Shown piece by piece: positions 1-6,147 of a stretch of DNA of 20,505 nt (positions are counted from its first letter, which is position 1; each line of letters opens with the position of its first letter). The position numbers and the translations under genes were made by a program. Below the pieces are notes generated by a model, which was not told the origin of the DNA, did not search any database, and was given only the letters and a program-made list of their open reading frames with translations. Origin of the DNA: CAYWKL01 sp964459095 (lineage in GTDB: Bacteria; Patescibacteriota; Microgenomatia; Daviesbacterales; UBA10151). Location: positions 1-20,505 of the forward strand of contig CAYWKL010000016.1 of NCBI GenBank assembly GCA_964459095.1, given 5' to 3'.

Positions 1-33
1 GACACCTAATCAATTTTTAAAGGAGTTAGTGTC
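1..33. repeat. Imperfect inverted repeat at the left edge
   Basis: GACACCTAA at 1-9 faces TTAGTGTC at 26-33, a near-perfect inverted repeat (one base missing in the right arm) with a 16-nt AT-rich centre. The GACACCT arm recalls the TTGACACCT units near 12943 and 12999, so it may be an edge of the same dispersed repeat family; the left part may be cut by the window. No gene is visible in 1-84. Confidence 0.4.
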
Positions 34-72
34 GGATATTTAAGTGTACATACCGAATCTGTTATTGAGTAT

Positions 73-87
73 TAGTTCTGTGAACTA
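73..87 (-). terminator. Small palindrome at the end of the dksA-like gene
   Basis: TAGTTC-TGT-GAACTA is a perfect 6-bp stem with a 3-nt loop that includes the TAG stop codon of the minus-strand gene. There is no U-run downstream, so it is at best a weak terminator or a 3'-end stabilising hairpin. Confidence 0.3.
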
Positions 88-441
88 TTTGCTCTTTTTT
101 GAGCAGGCCAAACAAAGTGTTGCTGCTGGCATGGCCTCTAACCTTTCATCTTCTATTTGTTTACCACAATTCTCACATTTTCCATATTTTCCTGTTTTCA
201 TTTTAGAAAGGGAAGATCTAATTTTGTCCCTTAGCGAAATTAAGCTTTGTTTAACTGCAACTACTTGATTGTGTACATCAGCCATCCACGACTCAGTTCC
301 AGGTTCAGAGCTTTCTGCCAAACCATCTGCCATTACAGGGTCTTTTTTCTCAAGCTCTTTAAGCTCTGACTCAACCTGTGCTTTTTGACGAAGCAGTTTT
401 CTTTTTATAAACTCAAAATTCTCTCGGGTTTTCTTTAACAT
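85..441 (-). CDS. DksA/TraR-type C4 zinc-finger protein
   Basis: The 118-residue product has an alpha-helical, charged N-terminal half (residues 1-85, likely a coiled-coil hairpin) and a C-terminal four-cysteine zinc finger: CENC at 89-92 and CLAC at 110-113, with GKCENCGKQI and LEAMPAATLC typical of the DksA/TraR family. Family members bind the secondary channel of RNA polymerase and adjust initiation, often with ppGpp; whether this one does so is inferred. The middle segment (residues 36-56, rich in D, E, S) sits where the DksA coiled-coil tip lies. The ATG at 441 lies 29 nt inside the end of lgt, so the two genes are probably co-transcribed and translationally coupled. Only a weak AGGG lies about 11 nt upstream. 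Confidence 0.85.
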   Translation of the reverse strand: MLKKTRENFEFIKRKLLRQKAQVESELKELEKKDPVMADGLAESSEPGTESWMADVHNQVVAVKQSLISLRDKIRSSLSKMKTGKYGKCENCGKQIEDERLEAMPAATLCLACSKKSK

Positions 442-1327
442 TTAATCTTTTCCCTACTTTTTTAACCGATCTTGTAAAGGTTATCCTAAATTGGACCAAA
501 AGATTATACCAGGACCGCTTTAACTTTAAAAGGGAGCGTGCTCGGTCCTCTTTTTGTATTAGTGTTGCGCTAAATTTGCCTAAATCCTTCCTTAGAGATC
601 TTTTCCCAAGAAAGTAGTATAGCCTAACCCCAAGTAAAATTGAGGCTAACGAAAAGTAAGAATTCAAGCTTAAACCAAATAGTAAAATATCCTCCCCTCC
701 TCTAAAAAAACCTAAAATAAAATTTATAGCCCCAAAAAAAATTAACCCCAAAGAAAAAATTGCTCCTTGAAAGTGAAACTTAAGGGCTCTCTTCCATAAA
801 ATTGCAAAGAAAATGAAATAAAAAATTCCAAAAAATATTTGAATTGGAAACCTATCTCCCAAAACTCCAACAATTGGGATAGAGAAAAAAAGATTTGACT
901 GGAACCCATACATACATCCAGAAAAAATGCATCCAAAAGAGCTAGTAAAGGAGGCGGCAAAAAAACCAACGATTGCAAAATCAAAAATCAGCCAAAAGTT
1001 AAACTTAAATCTCTTTGCAAAAAATAAAAGCGCCCCAAGCCCAGATATTATTCCGCCCCAGAGGCTAAACCCAGGATATTTGTTTATAAAAAACATCTTC
1101 TCAATAGAAGTTAGCTCACTTAAGTTAAAGACTATATAGAATATCCTTGCTCCAATAAGACCAACTAAAAAAGTAATTAGAATAAGATCTATGATTTTTT
1201 CCCTGTCTAGGTCGTAAACTTGGGCAAGCCTCCAGATAGTAAAACTTCCAAAAGAAAGAGAAAGTGCTAAAAATACTCCAAAAGAAGAAACTGTTAAAGG
1301 TCCAATATTGAAAAGTATTGGATACAT
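413..1327 (-). CDS. lgt: Prolipoprotein diacylglyceryl transferase (Lgt) family membrane protein
   Basis: The 304-residue polytopic membrane protein begins MYPILFNIGPLTVSSFG, the usual Lgt start; the frame extends further upstream, but that extension would run through the divergent gene. Lgt moves diacylglycerol from phosphatidylglycerol to the lipobox cysteine of prolipoproteins. Family landmarks are GARIFYI (59-65), GFSLWGGIISG (86-96), SSFGCIFSGCMYG (129-141) and INFILGFFRGGE (201-212). Several residues regarded as important in E. coli Lgt look replaced: the HGG histidine is W90, the Arg of RIGxFxNG is S130, and the Arg of the FRFxxEFFR block is N202. A basic, soluble C-terminal tail of about 60 residues follows the last membrane segment. 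The start lies 7 nt from a TAATAT -10 candidate. The 3' end overlaps the dksA-like gene. Confidence 0.8.
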   Translation of the reverse strand: MYPILFNIGPLTVSSFGVFLALSLSFGSFTIWRLAQVYDLDREKIIDLILITFLVGLIGARIFYIVFNLSELTSIEKMFFINKYPGFSLWGGIISGLGALLFFAKRFKFNFWLIFDFAIVGFFAASFTSSFGCIFSGCMYGFQSNLFFSIPIVGVLGDRFPIQIFFGIFYFIFFAILWKRALKFHFQGAIFSLGLIFFGAINFILGFFRGGEDILLFGLSLNSYFSLASILLGVRLYYFLGKRSLRKDLGKFSATLIQKEDRARSLLKLKRSWYNLLVQFRITFTRSVKKVGKRLNVKENPREF

Positions 1328-1382
1328 CCGCCATATATTAACAGAACTTTCTGTATTTGACGAGCTTTGGTATACTAAAAGT
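1328..1382. promoter_or_regulatory. Divergent promoter region between lgt and the DUF457-like gene
   Basis: On the plus strand an extended -10, TG-G-TATACT (1368-1376), ends 6 nt before the ATG at 1383, so the transcript should start at or next to the start codon. On the minus strand TAATAT (1335-1340) ends 7 nt before the lgt ATG. Between them lies the imperfect palindrome CAGAACTTTCTG (1342-1353), a possible operator. No convincing -35 is visible on either strand. Confidence 0.55.
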
Positions 1383-1841
1383 ATGACCGCCACAGCCCAT
1401 GCGCTTGTTGGAGGGGCAATTGCTTCTTCTTTACCCAACCCGGCTATAGGTATAACCTTGGCTGCTATCTCCCATCCTCTTTTGGACATGGTTCCTCATT
1501 GGGACTTTGCAATAGGATGGAGACACAAAAATAAGGTCAAGCTTTTTGCGCAGGCTAGTATGGATTTAATTATTGGGGTAACACTCACTTACCTTCTTTT
1601 TTTTCGTTTTCAGATTTTTGGACCAGTTGACCTTTGGTATTTACTTGCCTGTATTTTTTTCTCACTTATTTGGGATTTCGCACAAGCTCCATATTGGCTC
1701 CTCAAGTGGAATTTTCCTCCTTTTTCTACATTTTATAAGGTCCAGCATGAAATCCAGGGGAGAGCAAAGTTTCCTTTAGGGATTTTTACTCAAGTTGGAA
1801 CTGTCTTTGGGATCTTAATAATTTTAAGCTTCCTTCACTAA
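1383..1841 (+). CDS. DUF457/metal-dependent hydrolase-like small membrane protein
   Basis: The 152-residue protein begins MTATAHALVGGAIASSLPNP. The early His, the DMVPHWD motif near residue 36 and the hydrophobic segments resemble the YdjM/DUF457 family of membrane proteins often labelled 'metal-dependent hydrolase'. H6, H31 and the PHWD histidine could bind metal. An alternative upstream start at 1308 is less likely because it would overlap lgt, and because an extended -10 box sits 6 nt before the ATG chosen here. The 3' end overlaps the convergent galU by 18 nt. The substrate is unknown and enzymatic activity is not shown by the sequence. Confidence 0.65.
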   Translation: MTATAHALVGGAIASSLPNPAIGITLAAISHPLLDMVPHWDFAIGWRHKNKVKLFAQASMDLIIGVTLTYLLFFRFQIFGPVDLWYLLACIFFSLIWDFAQAPYWLLKWNFPPFSTFYKVQHEIQGRAKFPLGIFTQVGTVFGILIILSFLH

Positions 1842-2717
1842 ATTTTTCAAGTACGCTTTAAACTCTTCTCCAAAATCTTTATGTTCAATTCCATATTCTG
1901 TTACTGTTTTTAAATACTCAAGCTTATTTCCTGTGTCTCTATATTTTCCATTCTTAATTTCTACTGCAAAAACTGGTAGTCCTGCATCTATCATGCCTTG
2001 TAGTCCCAATGTATAAACTAACTCCTCGCCTTCTTCTAAATCCTTTTTCGCCCTCTCTAAGTACTCATAAATTTCTGGAGTAAGAACAAAACCAGATATA
2101 ATTGCTAAATCAGATGGGGAGGCCTCTTTGCTTCCAGGCTTTTCTACTACTTGGGTAACTTTAATAACATTATCAGAAACTTTTTCCCCTCCAACAAATC
2201 CATATTTTTTATAGGCTTCCCCATTTAATGCGCGCGTGGCGCCCAAAATTGTGCCTCCATATTTTTCATAAGCTTCGAGTAGTTGCCTAGCTCTGCTTGG
2301 AGTTGCATCTACAAAATCATCACCCCAGAAAACCATGAAAGGTTCTGAGTTTAAAACATGCTTCGCATTCAAAATTGGGGTAGCGTTGCCTGTTTCCCCT
2401 TTTTGGCGGATATATACAAACTCAGCCATATCAGAAATTCTTCTTATAGCCTCAAGTTCTTTTTCTTTACCTGAGCTAGCTAATTTTTGTTCTAACTCAA
2501 ATTGCCTGTCAAAGTGATCTTCTATACTTCTTTTATGCCAGCCTGTGACAATTACAATAGTTTCCACCCCTGCATCAACTAGCTCTTCAACAACACGCTG
2601 GATAATAGGCTTATCAACCAAAGGCATCATTTCTTTGGGCATTGCCTTTGTTTGTGGGAGAAATCTTGTTCCAAACCCAGCAGCTGGTATCAAAGCCTTT
2701 TTAATCTTTTTGCCCAT
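1824..2717 (-). CDS. galU: UTP-glucose-1-phosphate uridylyltransferase
   Basis: The 297-residue protein makes UDP-glucose from UTP and glucose-1-phosphate, a precursor for cell-surface polysaccharides. The nucleotide-binding signature PAAGFGTRFLPQTKAMPKEM (12-31) is followed by PLVDKPIIQ, VIVTGW, FWGDDFVD, GFVGGEKV, VEKP and the C-terminal GNKLEYLKTVTEYGIEH, in the order expected for GalU. Length fits bacterial GalU. The ATG at 2717 has no Shine-Dalgarno sequence, but a TATAAT box ends 8 nt upstream, suggesting a leaderless mRNA. It ends convergently with the DUF457-like gene. Confidence 0.93.
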   Translation of the reverse strand: MGKKIKKALIPAAGFGTRFLPQTKAMPKEMMPLVDKPIIQRVVEELVDAGVETIVIVTGWHKRSIEDHFDRQFELEQKLASSGKEKELEAIRRISDMAEFVYIRQKGETGNATPILNAKHVLNSEPFMVFWGDDFVDATPSRARQLLEAYEKYGGTILGATRALNGEAYKKYGFVGGEKVSDNVIKVTQVVEKPGSKEASPSDLAIISGFVLTPEIYEYLERAKKDLEEGEELVYTLGLQGMIDAGLPVFAVEIKNGKYRDTGNKLEYLKTVTEYGIEHKDFGEEFKAYLKNLVKEA

Positions 2718-2725
2718 GTTTTTTC

Positions 2726-2753
2726 ATTATACATTCATGCACCAAAGAGTCAA
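2726..2753 (-). promoter_or_regulatory. galU promoter (leaderless type)
   Basis: Read on the minus strand, TTGACT (2748-2753), a 16-nt spacer and TATAAT (2726-2731) form a sigma70-like promoter. Only 8 nt separate the -10 box from the galU ATG, so transcription should begin at about the start codon. Confidence 0.75.
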
Positions 2754-2763
2754 ATATACTCAT

Positions 2764-2807
2764 TTAGCTTGACAACTCCGAGTTGGAAATAGGTTGACAA
2801 GTCGGGA
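2764..2807 (+). repeat. Palindromic repeat R1 (long form), upstream of the transposase
   Basis: The element holds TTGACAACTCCGAGTTGGAA (2769-2788) with the palindrome CAACTCCGAGTTG, then a second unit TTGACAAGTCGGGAT (2794-2808). The same two-unit layout with few differences recurs at 5946-5990 and, reversed, at 19029-19070. The second TTGACA may serve as the -35 box of the transposase: 16 nt downstream lies CATAAG, which ends 7 nt before the transposase ATG. Confidence 0.85.
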
Positions 2808-2828
2808 TTTGAGATCATAAGATGAATT

Positions 2829-3479
2829 ATGCCATATCGCATTACTCCTCTTGTGAATCAATATATTTACCATGTTTATAATCGTGGTAGCGAGAAACGC
2901 AGAATTTTTGAAGACCGTAGGGATCACCAAAGATTTTTAAAAACCCTTACCTATTATCAACTTGAAGGACCAAAACCCAAACTTTCTCATTTCTTTAAAT
3001 ATAAAAATTTTATACCCTTAAAAGCTCAGAAGGTTGTGGATATCCTAGCTTATTGCTTGATGCCAAATCATTTTCATCTTTTATTAAAACAGGTAAAGGA
3101 AGGAGGTATCACTGAGATGATTACTAAAGTTAGTTTAAGTTATACAAAATACTACAATACCAAATATGATCGAATTGGCCCTCTGTTCCAAGGACAATTT
3201 AAAGCTGTTTTAATAGAATCAGATGAACAACTAGTGCATGTTTCCCGCTACATCCACTTAAATCCAGTAGTCTCACTATTATCAAAAGATCTTAATAAAT
3301 ATGAATGGTCTTCCTATCAAGAGTATCTTAATAGGAGTGATGGTATTTGCTCAAAGAAGGATATTTTAAGCTTTTTCTCATCCCCTAAAAATTATCAACA
3401 ATTTGTTTTAGATCAAGTTGATTATGGGAAACAATTAGAATTACTCAAACACAAACTAATTGATGAAGATTTAGCTTGA
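2829..3479 (+). CDS. REP-associated (RAYT-like) Y1 HUH transposase
   Basis: The 216-residue protein belongs to the Y1_Tnp/TnpA-REP group of single-strand DNA transposases. HUH metal-binding motif H81-F-H83 lies in AYCLMPNHFHLLL, preceded by IYHVYNRGSEKRRIF (13-27) and followed by GPLFQGQFKAVL and SRYIHLNPV; Y141 in the last is the best candidate catalytic tyrosine. Such enzymes nick and join single strands at small palindromes (REP elements). Here a matching palindrome lies on each side, and the last codons and the stop (tta-gct-tga) are themselves part of the downstream copy R2. That arrangement suggests the gene moved together with its repeats or was captured between them. The frame appears intact. 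Confidence 0.9.
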   Translation: MPYRITPLVNQYIYHVYNRGSEKRRIFEDRRDHQRFLKTLTYYQLEGPKPKLSHFFKYKNFIPLKAQKVVDILAYCLMPNHFHLLLKQVKEGGITEMITKVSLSYTKYYNTKYDRIGPLFQGQFKAVLIESDEQLVHVSRYIHLNPVVSLLSKDLNKYEWSSYQEYLNRSDGICSKKDILSFFSSPKNYQQFVLDQVDYGKQLELLKHKLIDEDLA

Positions 3480-3496
3480 CAACTCGGAGTTGGAAA
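3471..3496 (+). repeat. Palindromic repeat R2 (short form), at the transposase stop codon
   Basis: TTAGC followed by TTGACAACTCGGAGTTGGAA, with the CAACTCGGAGTTG palindrome. The TGA of the repeat's TTGACA is the stop codon of the transposase. It shares a 29-nt identical stretch with the copy at 7395-7423. It lies between the convergent ends of the transposase and efp and could fold as a short hairpin on either strand. Confidence 0.85.
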
Positions 3497-3502
3497 CCTG
3501 GA

Positions 3503-4063
3503 TTACTTAACCCTCTCTACATATTGACCATTTCTTGTATCAACTTTTACTCTTTCCCCAGCATGCATAAACATAGGTACTTTCACTATTAAGTCATTAT
3601 CTAAGAGAGCTTCTTTATAAACATTGGAAACAGAGTTCCCCTTTTCCTCTGGGCCTGTTTCTTTAATTTCATAAACTATACTTATAGGAAGCTCTAAACC
3701 TAAAGATTCTTCCTCAAAAACTAAGAGCGTTACTTCCATCCCCTCTTTTAGGTATTTAGCAGAATCCCCTAAGACTTGCGGGGTTAGTGAGAATTGCTCA
3801 AAACTCACAGGATCCATAAAATTATAGGAGGTTCCATCATTGTAGAGATACTGAACTTTTTTCTTTTCAACTAATGCATCATCAACCCTTGCTCCAGTGA
3901 TAAAAGATTTTTCTGTAGTAGAACCAGATCTTAAGTTTTTAACTTTTACTTTAATAGTTCCAGACCCCCTGCCCATTTTATTGTGTTCATAAGTTATGAC
4001 CTGGAAAAGCTCCTTACCTTCTCTAAAAACAGTCCCGGCTCTAAGTTCAGTTGCGTTTAACAT
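3503..4063 (-). CDS. efp: Translation elongation factor P
   Basis: The 186-residue, three-domain protein relieves ribosomes stalled on proline runs. The N-terminal KOW-like domain begins MLNATELRAGTVFREGKELF; the central OB part holds YLYNDGTSYNFMDPVSFEQ; the C-terminal OB domain ends with IVKVPMFMHAGERVKVDTRNGQYVERV, the EF-P signature region. The tip loop reads NKMGRGSG, putting Arg at position 32 where many EF-Ps have a lysine; no modification enzyme gene is visible nearby. GGGAG lies 8 nt before the ATG. It is the last gene of the pepA operon, and its start lies 3 nt after the second in-frame stop of the upstream small ORF frame. Confidence 0.95.
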   Translation of the reverse strand: MLNATELRAGTVFREGKELFQVITYEHNKMGRGSGTIKVKVKNLRSGSTTEKSFITGARVDDALVEKKKVQYLYNDGTSYNFMDPVSFEQFSLTPQVLGDSAKYLKEGMEVTLLVFEEESLGLELPISIVYEIKETGPEEKGNSVSNVYKEALLDNDLIVKVPMFMHAGERVKVDTRNGQYVERVK

Positions 4064-4141
4064 AATTTAGTCTCTCCCAAGGATTAAATTAATAGCATCT
4101 TTTCTTTCTGCTCTGGAAAGTCCAGTGGCTGTGGACGATCT

Positions 4142-4354
4142 TTAAGCATACACTAAGGCTGATATGTTTGGGCCATGATCTACTGCTGCATAACCTGGCT
4201 CATACTGAAAGTAGTCTGGGGATCGTTGGATCCTTATTCGGCCTAAATAAACCTCTCTTTCGCCCTCAACCATACTATCACCAACATTATAAAGTCTTAT
4301 TTTTTGTCTAGGTTTTAAGAGTTGTTCCACAACTGATAAGTTTTCTCTATGCAT
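4142..4354 (-). CDS. Small hypothetical protein, probably cut short by an in-frame TAA
   Basis: The 70-codon ORF begins MHRENLSVVEQLLKPRQKIR and is rich in R, Y and V, with no recognised domain. Its ATG follows the pepA stop by 4 nt and has a good Shine-Dalgarno (AAGGA, 7 nt upstream). After the TAA at 4142-4144 the same frame stays open for 24 more codons and reads like protein (RSSTATGLSRAERKDAIN and on), ending at a second TAA (4067-4069) just before the efp ATG. A product of about 95 residues would give the tight spacing seen elsewhere in this operon. A CAA-to-TAA change, a sequencing error or readthrough could explain it. Function unknown. Confidence 0.6.
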   Translation of the reverse strand: MHRENLSVVEQLLKPRQKIRLYNVGDSMVEGEREVYLGRIRIQRSPDYFQYEPGYAAVDHGPNISALVYA

Positions 4355-4358
4355 ACTT

Positions 4359-5876
4359 TTATCCTTCTATTAACTTTACCAAAGTTTTAACTCCAATTCC
4401 TGTTGCACCTATTGCTCTATAAGGCTTAGGCTTTAAATCCCAGGCTGTTCCTGCTATATCTAGATGAATCCAGGGAACCCCTTTCTCAACTCCAGCCTCT
4501 ATAAATTTAGCTCCTGTTATTGATCCTGCAGTCCTCCAACCCATTGAACCTCCATGCCCTGAATTTTCTATATCTGAAATCTCGCCTTTTATCATTTCAT
4601 CGAATTCAGGATCCATTGGCATTTCCCAGTATTTTTCTCCAACCATTGCCCCAGTTTTAATCAGTTGTGAAACAAAAACAGCATTATTTGAAAAAACCCC
4701 TGTTATAAAATCTCCTAAAGAAACTATTATTGCTCCAGTCAGTGTTGCTAAATCTATTAATTTTGTAGCTTTAAAATCTTTTTGGGCATAAGAAACAGCA
4801 TCTATTAATACAAGCCTTCCTTCAGCATCTGTATTCATTATTTCAGCAGTTTTGCCTGAGTAGGTTTTAACAATATCCCCAGGCCTTTGAGCTTTGCCAC
4901 CAGGCAAATTTTCGCTAACAGCCATTACTGCAACTACATTAATTTTTAACCCAAGCTTAGCTAAAGCAGAAATTGTGCCTAAAACTGTTGCAGCACCCAA
5001 CATATCATATTTCATCTCATGCATTTTCTCAGAAGGCTTTATAGAAATTCCACCTGTATCAAAAGTAATTCCTTTACCTACTAACCCCCATTTTTCTTTT
5101 GCACCTTTATTTGAGCGTGAGCGAAAAGAGCTGTGCTCATACTCAAGAGCGATCATAAAAGAGGGTTCGCCGGATCCTTGGGCAACCCCTGTAAAAGCCC
5201 CCATGCCTTTTTTCTTAGCCTGCTTTTCATCCAAAACAGTTATTTTTAATTTTGCCTCTTTAGCAACTTTTCTGGCTTCAGCCAGAAAAAAAGTAGGGGT
5301 CATCTCGTTTGCTGGCATATCCCCTAATCTTCTAACTAGATTTGTCGCCTCAGCTATAATTTGGCCTTTTTTTACTCCCTCCAAGTAACCCCTTTCAGCT
5401 TTATCTAAAACCACTTCAATCGAGGTTAATTTTGGATTTTCATAATCAGATTTATACTGCTTTGAAGGATCATAAAGAGCAATTTCTGCTCCTATACTTA
5501 CAGCTTCTCCTGCATCTTGTGCATCCAGTTTAGAGCTTGGCAAGCTCAAACTTATTTCTTTTGCCTTTTTGGCAAGGGATTTTACTGCTGTACCACTCCA
5601 GTTTTGAAGAGCAGCAAAATCAAATTTCTCTTTTTTACCTGCTCCTAAAAGAAGAATTTTTCCTGAGTCAGCATAAAGAATCTGGGATTCTAAAATTTTT
5701 CCGAATTTAGGATTATCTGATAAAAAATTCTCAATAACTTTATTTCTGAGGATTAGCGAAGAAAGAGGCTTTGCCTCATTTCTAATATTTAGTTTTTCAC
5801 CCTCAAAAACAGGCAAAACCAAAAAGTCACTTTTTACTTCAGATAAGAGCTTTGTAGCAAGCTGAAACTTTAACAT
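4359..5876 (-). CDS. pepA: Cytosol (leucyl) aminopeptidase, M17 family
   Basis: The 505-residue protein is a two-metal M17 aminopeptidase that removes N-terminal residues from peptides, forming hexamers in known relatives. Metal and catalytic residues are visible: K268 and D273 in VGKGITFDTGG, D291 in KYDMLGA, and D350 and E352 in the signature NTDAEGRL. The N-terminal domain (1-160) is divergent, as usual. Residues 248-262 (HSSFRSRSNKGAKEK), just before the catalytic core, look like a short insertion whose DNA resembles a dispersed repeat also seen in hisS. It is the first gene of an operon with the small ORF and efp, with a good promoter and a hairpin in the leader. Confidence 0.93.
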   Translation of the reverse strand: MLKFQLATKLLSEVKSDFLVLPVFEGEKLNIRNEAKPLSSLILRNKVIENFLSDNPKFGKILESQILYADSGKILLLGAGKKEKFDFAALQNWSGTAVKSLAKKAKEISLSLPSSKLDAQDAGEAVSIGAEIALYDPSKQYKSDYENPKLTSIEVVLDKAERGYLEGVKKGQIIAEATNLVRRLGDMPANEMTPTFFLAEARKVAKEAKLKITVLDEKQAKKKGMGAFTGVAQGSGEPSFMIALEYEHSSFRSRSNKGAKEKWGLVGKGITFDTGGISIKPSEKMHEMKYDMLGAATVLGTISALAKLGLKINVVAVMAVSENLPGGKAQRPGDIVKTYSGKTAEIMNTDAEGRLVLIDAVSYAQKDFKATKLIDLATLTGAIIVSLGDFITGVFSNNAVFVSQLIKTGAMVGEKYWEMPMDPEFDEMIKGEISDIENSGHGGSMGWRTAGSITGAKFIEAGVEKGVPWIHLDIAGTAWDLKPKPYRAIGATGIGVKTLVKLIEG

Positions 5877-5881
5877 AACCT

Positions 5882-5908
5882 AAAAAATTCTCTGCTTCTC
5901 TAGCAGAG
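5882..5908 (-). terminator. Hairpin with U-run in the pepA leader
   Basis: On the minus strand CTCTGC-TAGAGAA-GCAGAG (5908 to 5890) is followed by AATTTTTT, an intrinsic-terminator shape that lies between the predicted transcription start (about 5911) and the pepA ATG (5876). It may act as an attenuator or as a 5' stabilising hairpin. The stem has only 6 bp. Confidence 0.5.
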
Positions 5909-5916
5909 TAAGTATT

Positions 5917-5945
5917 AATATAGCCTCAAAAGACAAAAAAGTCAA
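5917..5945 (-). promoter_or_regulatory. pepA operon promoter
   Basis: On the minus strand TTGACT (5940-5945), a 17-nt spacer and TATATT (5917-5922). It adjoins repeat R3 directly. The predicted leader is about 35 nt, one of the few in the window that is clearly not leaderless. Confidence 0.75.
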
Positions 5946-5990
5946 TTTAGCTTGACAACTCGGAGTTGGAAGTAGGTTGACAAGTCGGGA
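5946..5990 (+). repeat. Palindromic repeat R3 (long form)
   Basis: Same two-unit element as R1: TTTAGC, TTGACAACTCGGAGTTGGAA, a short joint, then TTGACAAGTCGGGAT. It lies between the divergent pepA promoter and tRNA-Leu and differs from R1 at only a few positions. Confidence 0.85.
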
Positions 5991-6037
5991 TAGAAAATTT
6001 AACAGATCTAGCTTCTCTATAAATAGATGTTCTTTAT

Positions 6038-6046
6038 TGATATAAT
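6038..6046 (+). promoter_or_regulatory. Extended -10 promoter of tRNA-Leu
   Basis: TG-A-TATAAT matches an extended -10 element and lies 12 nt upstream of the mature tRNA 5' end. No good -35 is present at 16-18 nt, which is typical of extended -10 promoters. Confidence 0.65.
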
Positions 6047-6058
6047 TTGCTCTAAGAA

Positions 6059-6141
6059 GCCGAAGTGGTGGAATGGTAGACACGCAGGTCTCAAAAACCT
6101 GTGATCGCAAGATCATGAGAGTCCGACTCTCTCCTTCGGCA
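6059..6141 (+). tRNA. tRNA-Leu (anticodon CAA)
   Basis: The acceptor stem GCCGAAG (6059-6065) pairs with CTTCGGC, followed by discriminator A. The anticodon arm is CAGGT-CTCAAAA-ACCTG, giving CAA (codon UUG). The long variable arm, TGATC-GCAA-GATCA, is a class II feature that fits Leu. The T arm is GAGAG-TCCGACT-CTCTC, with a slightly unusual loop. CCA is not encoded (ACAATA follows). A protein ORF starts only 6 nt after the mature 3' end, so tRNA and mRNA must share a transcript. Confidence 0.95.
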
Positions 6142-6147
6142 CAATAC

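Noticed and set aside
1357..1376. TTGACG and TATACT before the gene at 1383 as a standard promoter
   Set aside because: Only 8 nt separate them, far too short; the -10 is better read as an extended -10 element.
1308..1382. 25-codon N-terminal extension of the DUF457-like gene
   Set aside because: It would overlap the lgt start and include the extended -10 box; the family-like start is MTATAHALVGG.
1328..1489. 54-codon N-terminal extension of lgt
   Set aside because: It is antisense to the DUF457-like coding region and unlike any Lgt N-terminus.
4894..5388. 164-codon plus-strand ORF inside pepA
   Set aside because: It lies fully antisense to conserved M17 catalytic codons.
6073..6147. Upstream extension of the methyltransferase frame
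   Set aside because: It is entirely within the tRNA and would translate tRNA sequence; ATG 6148 is the sensible start.
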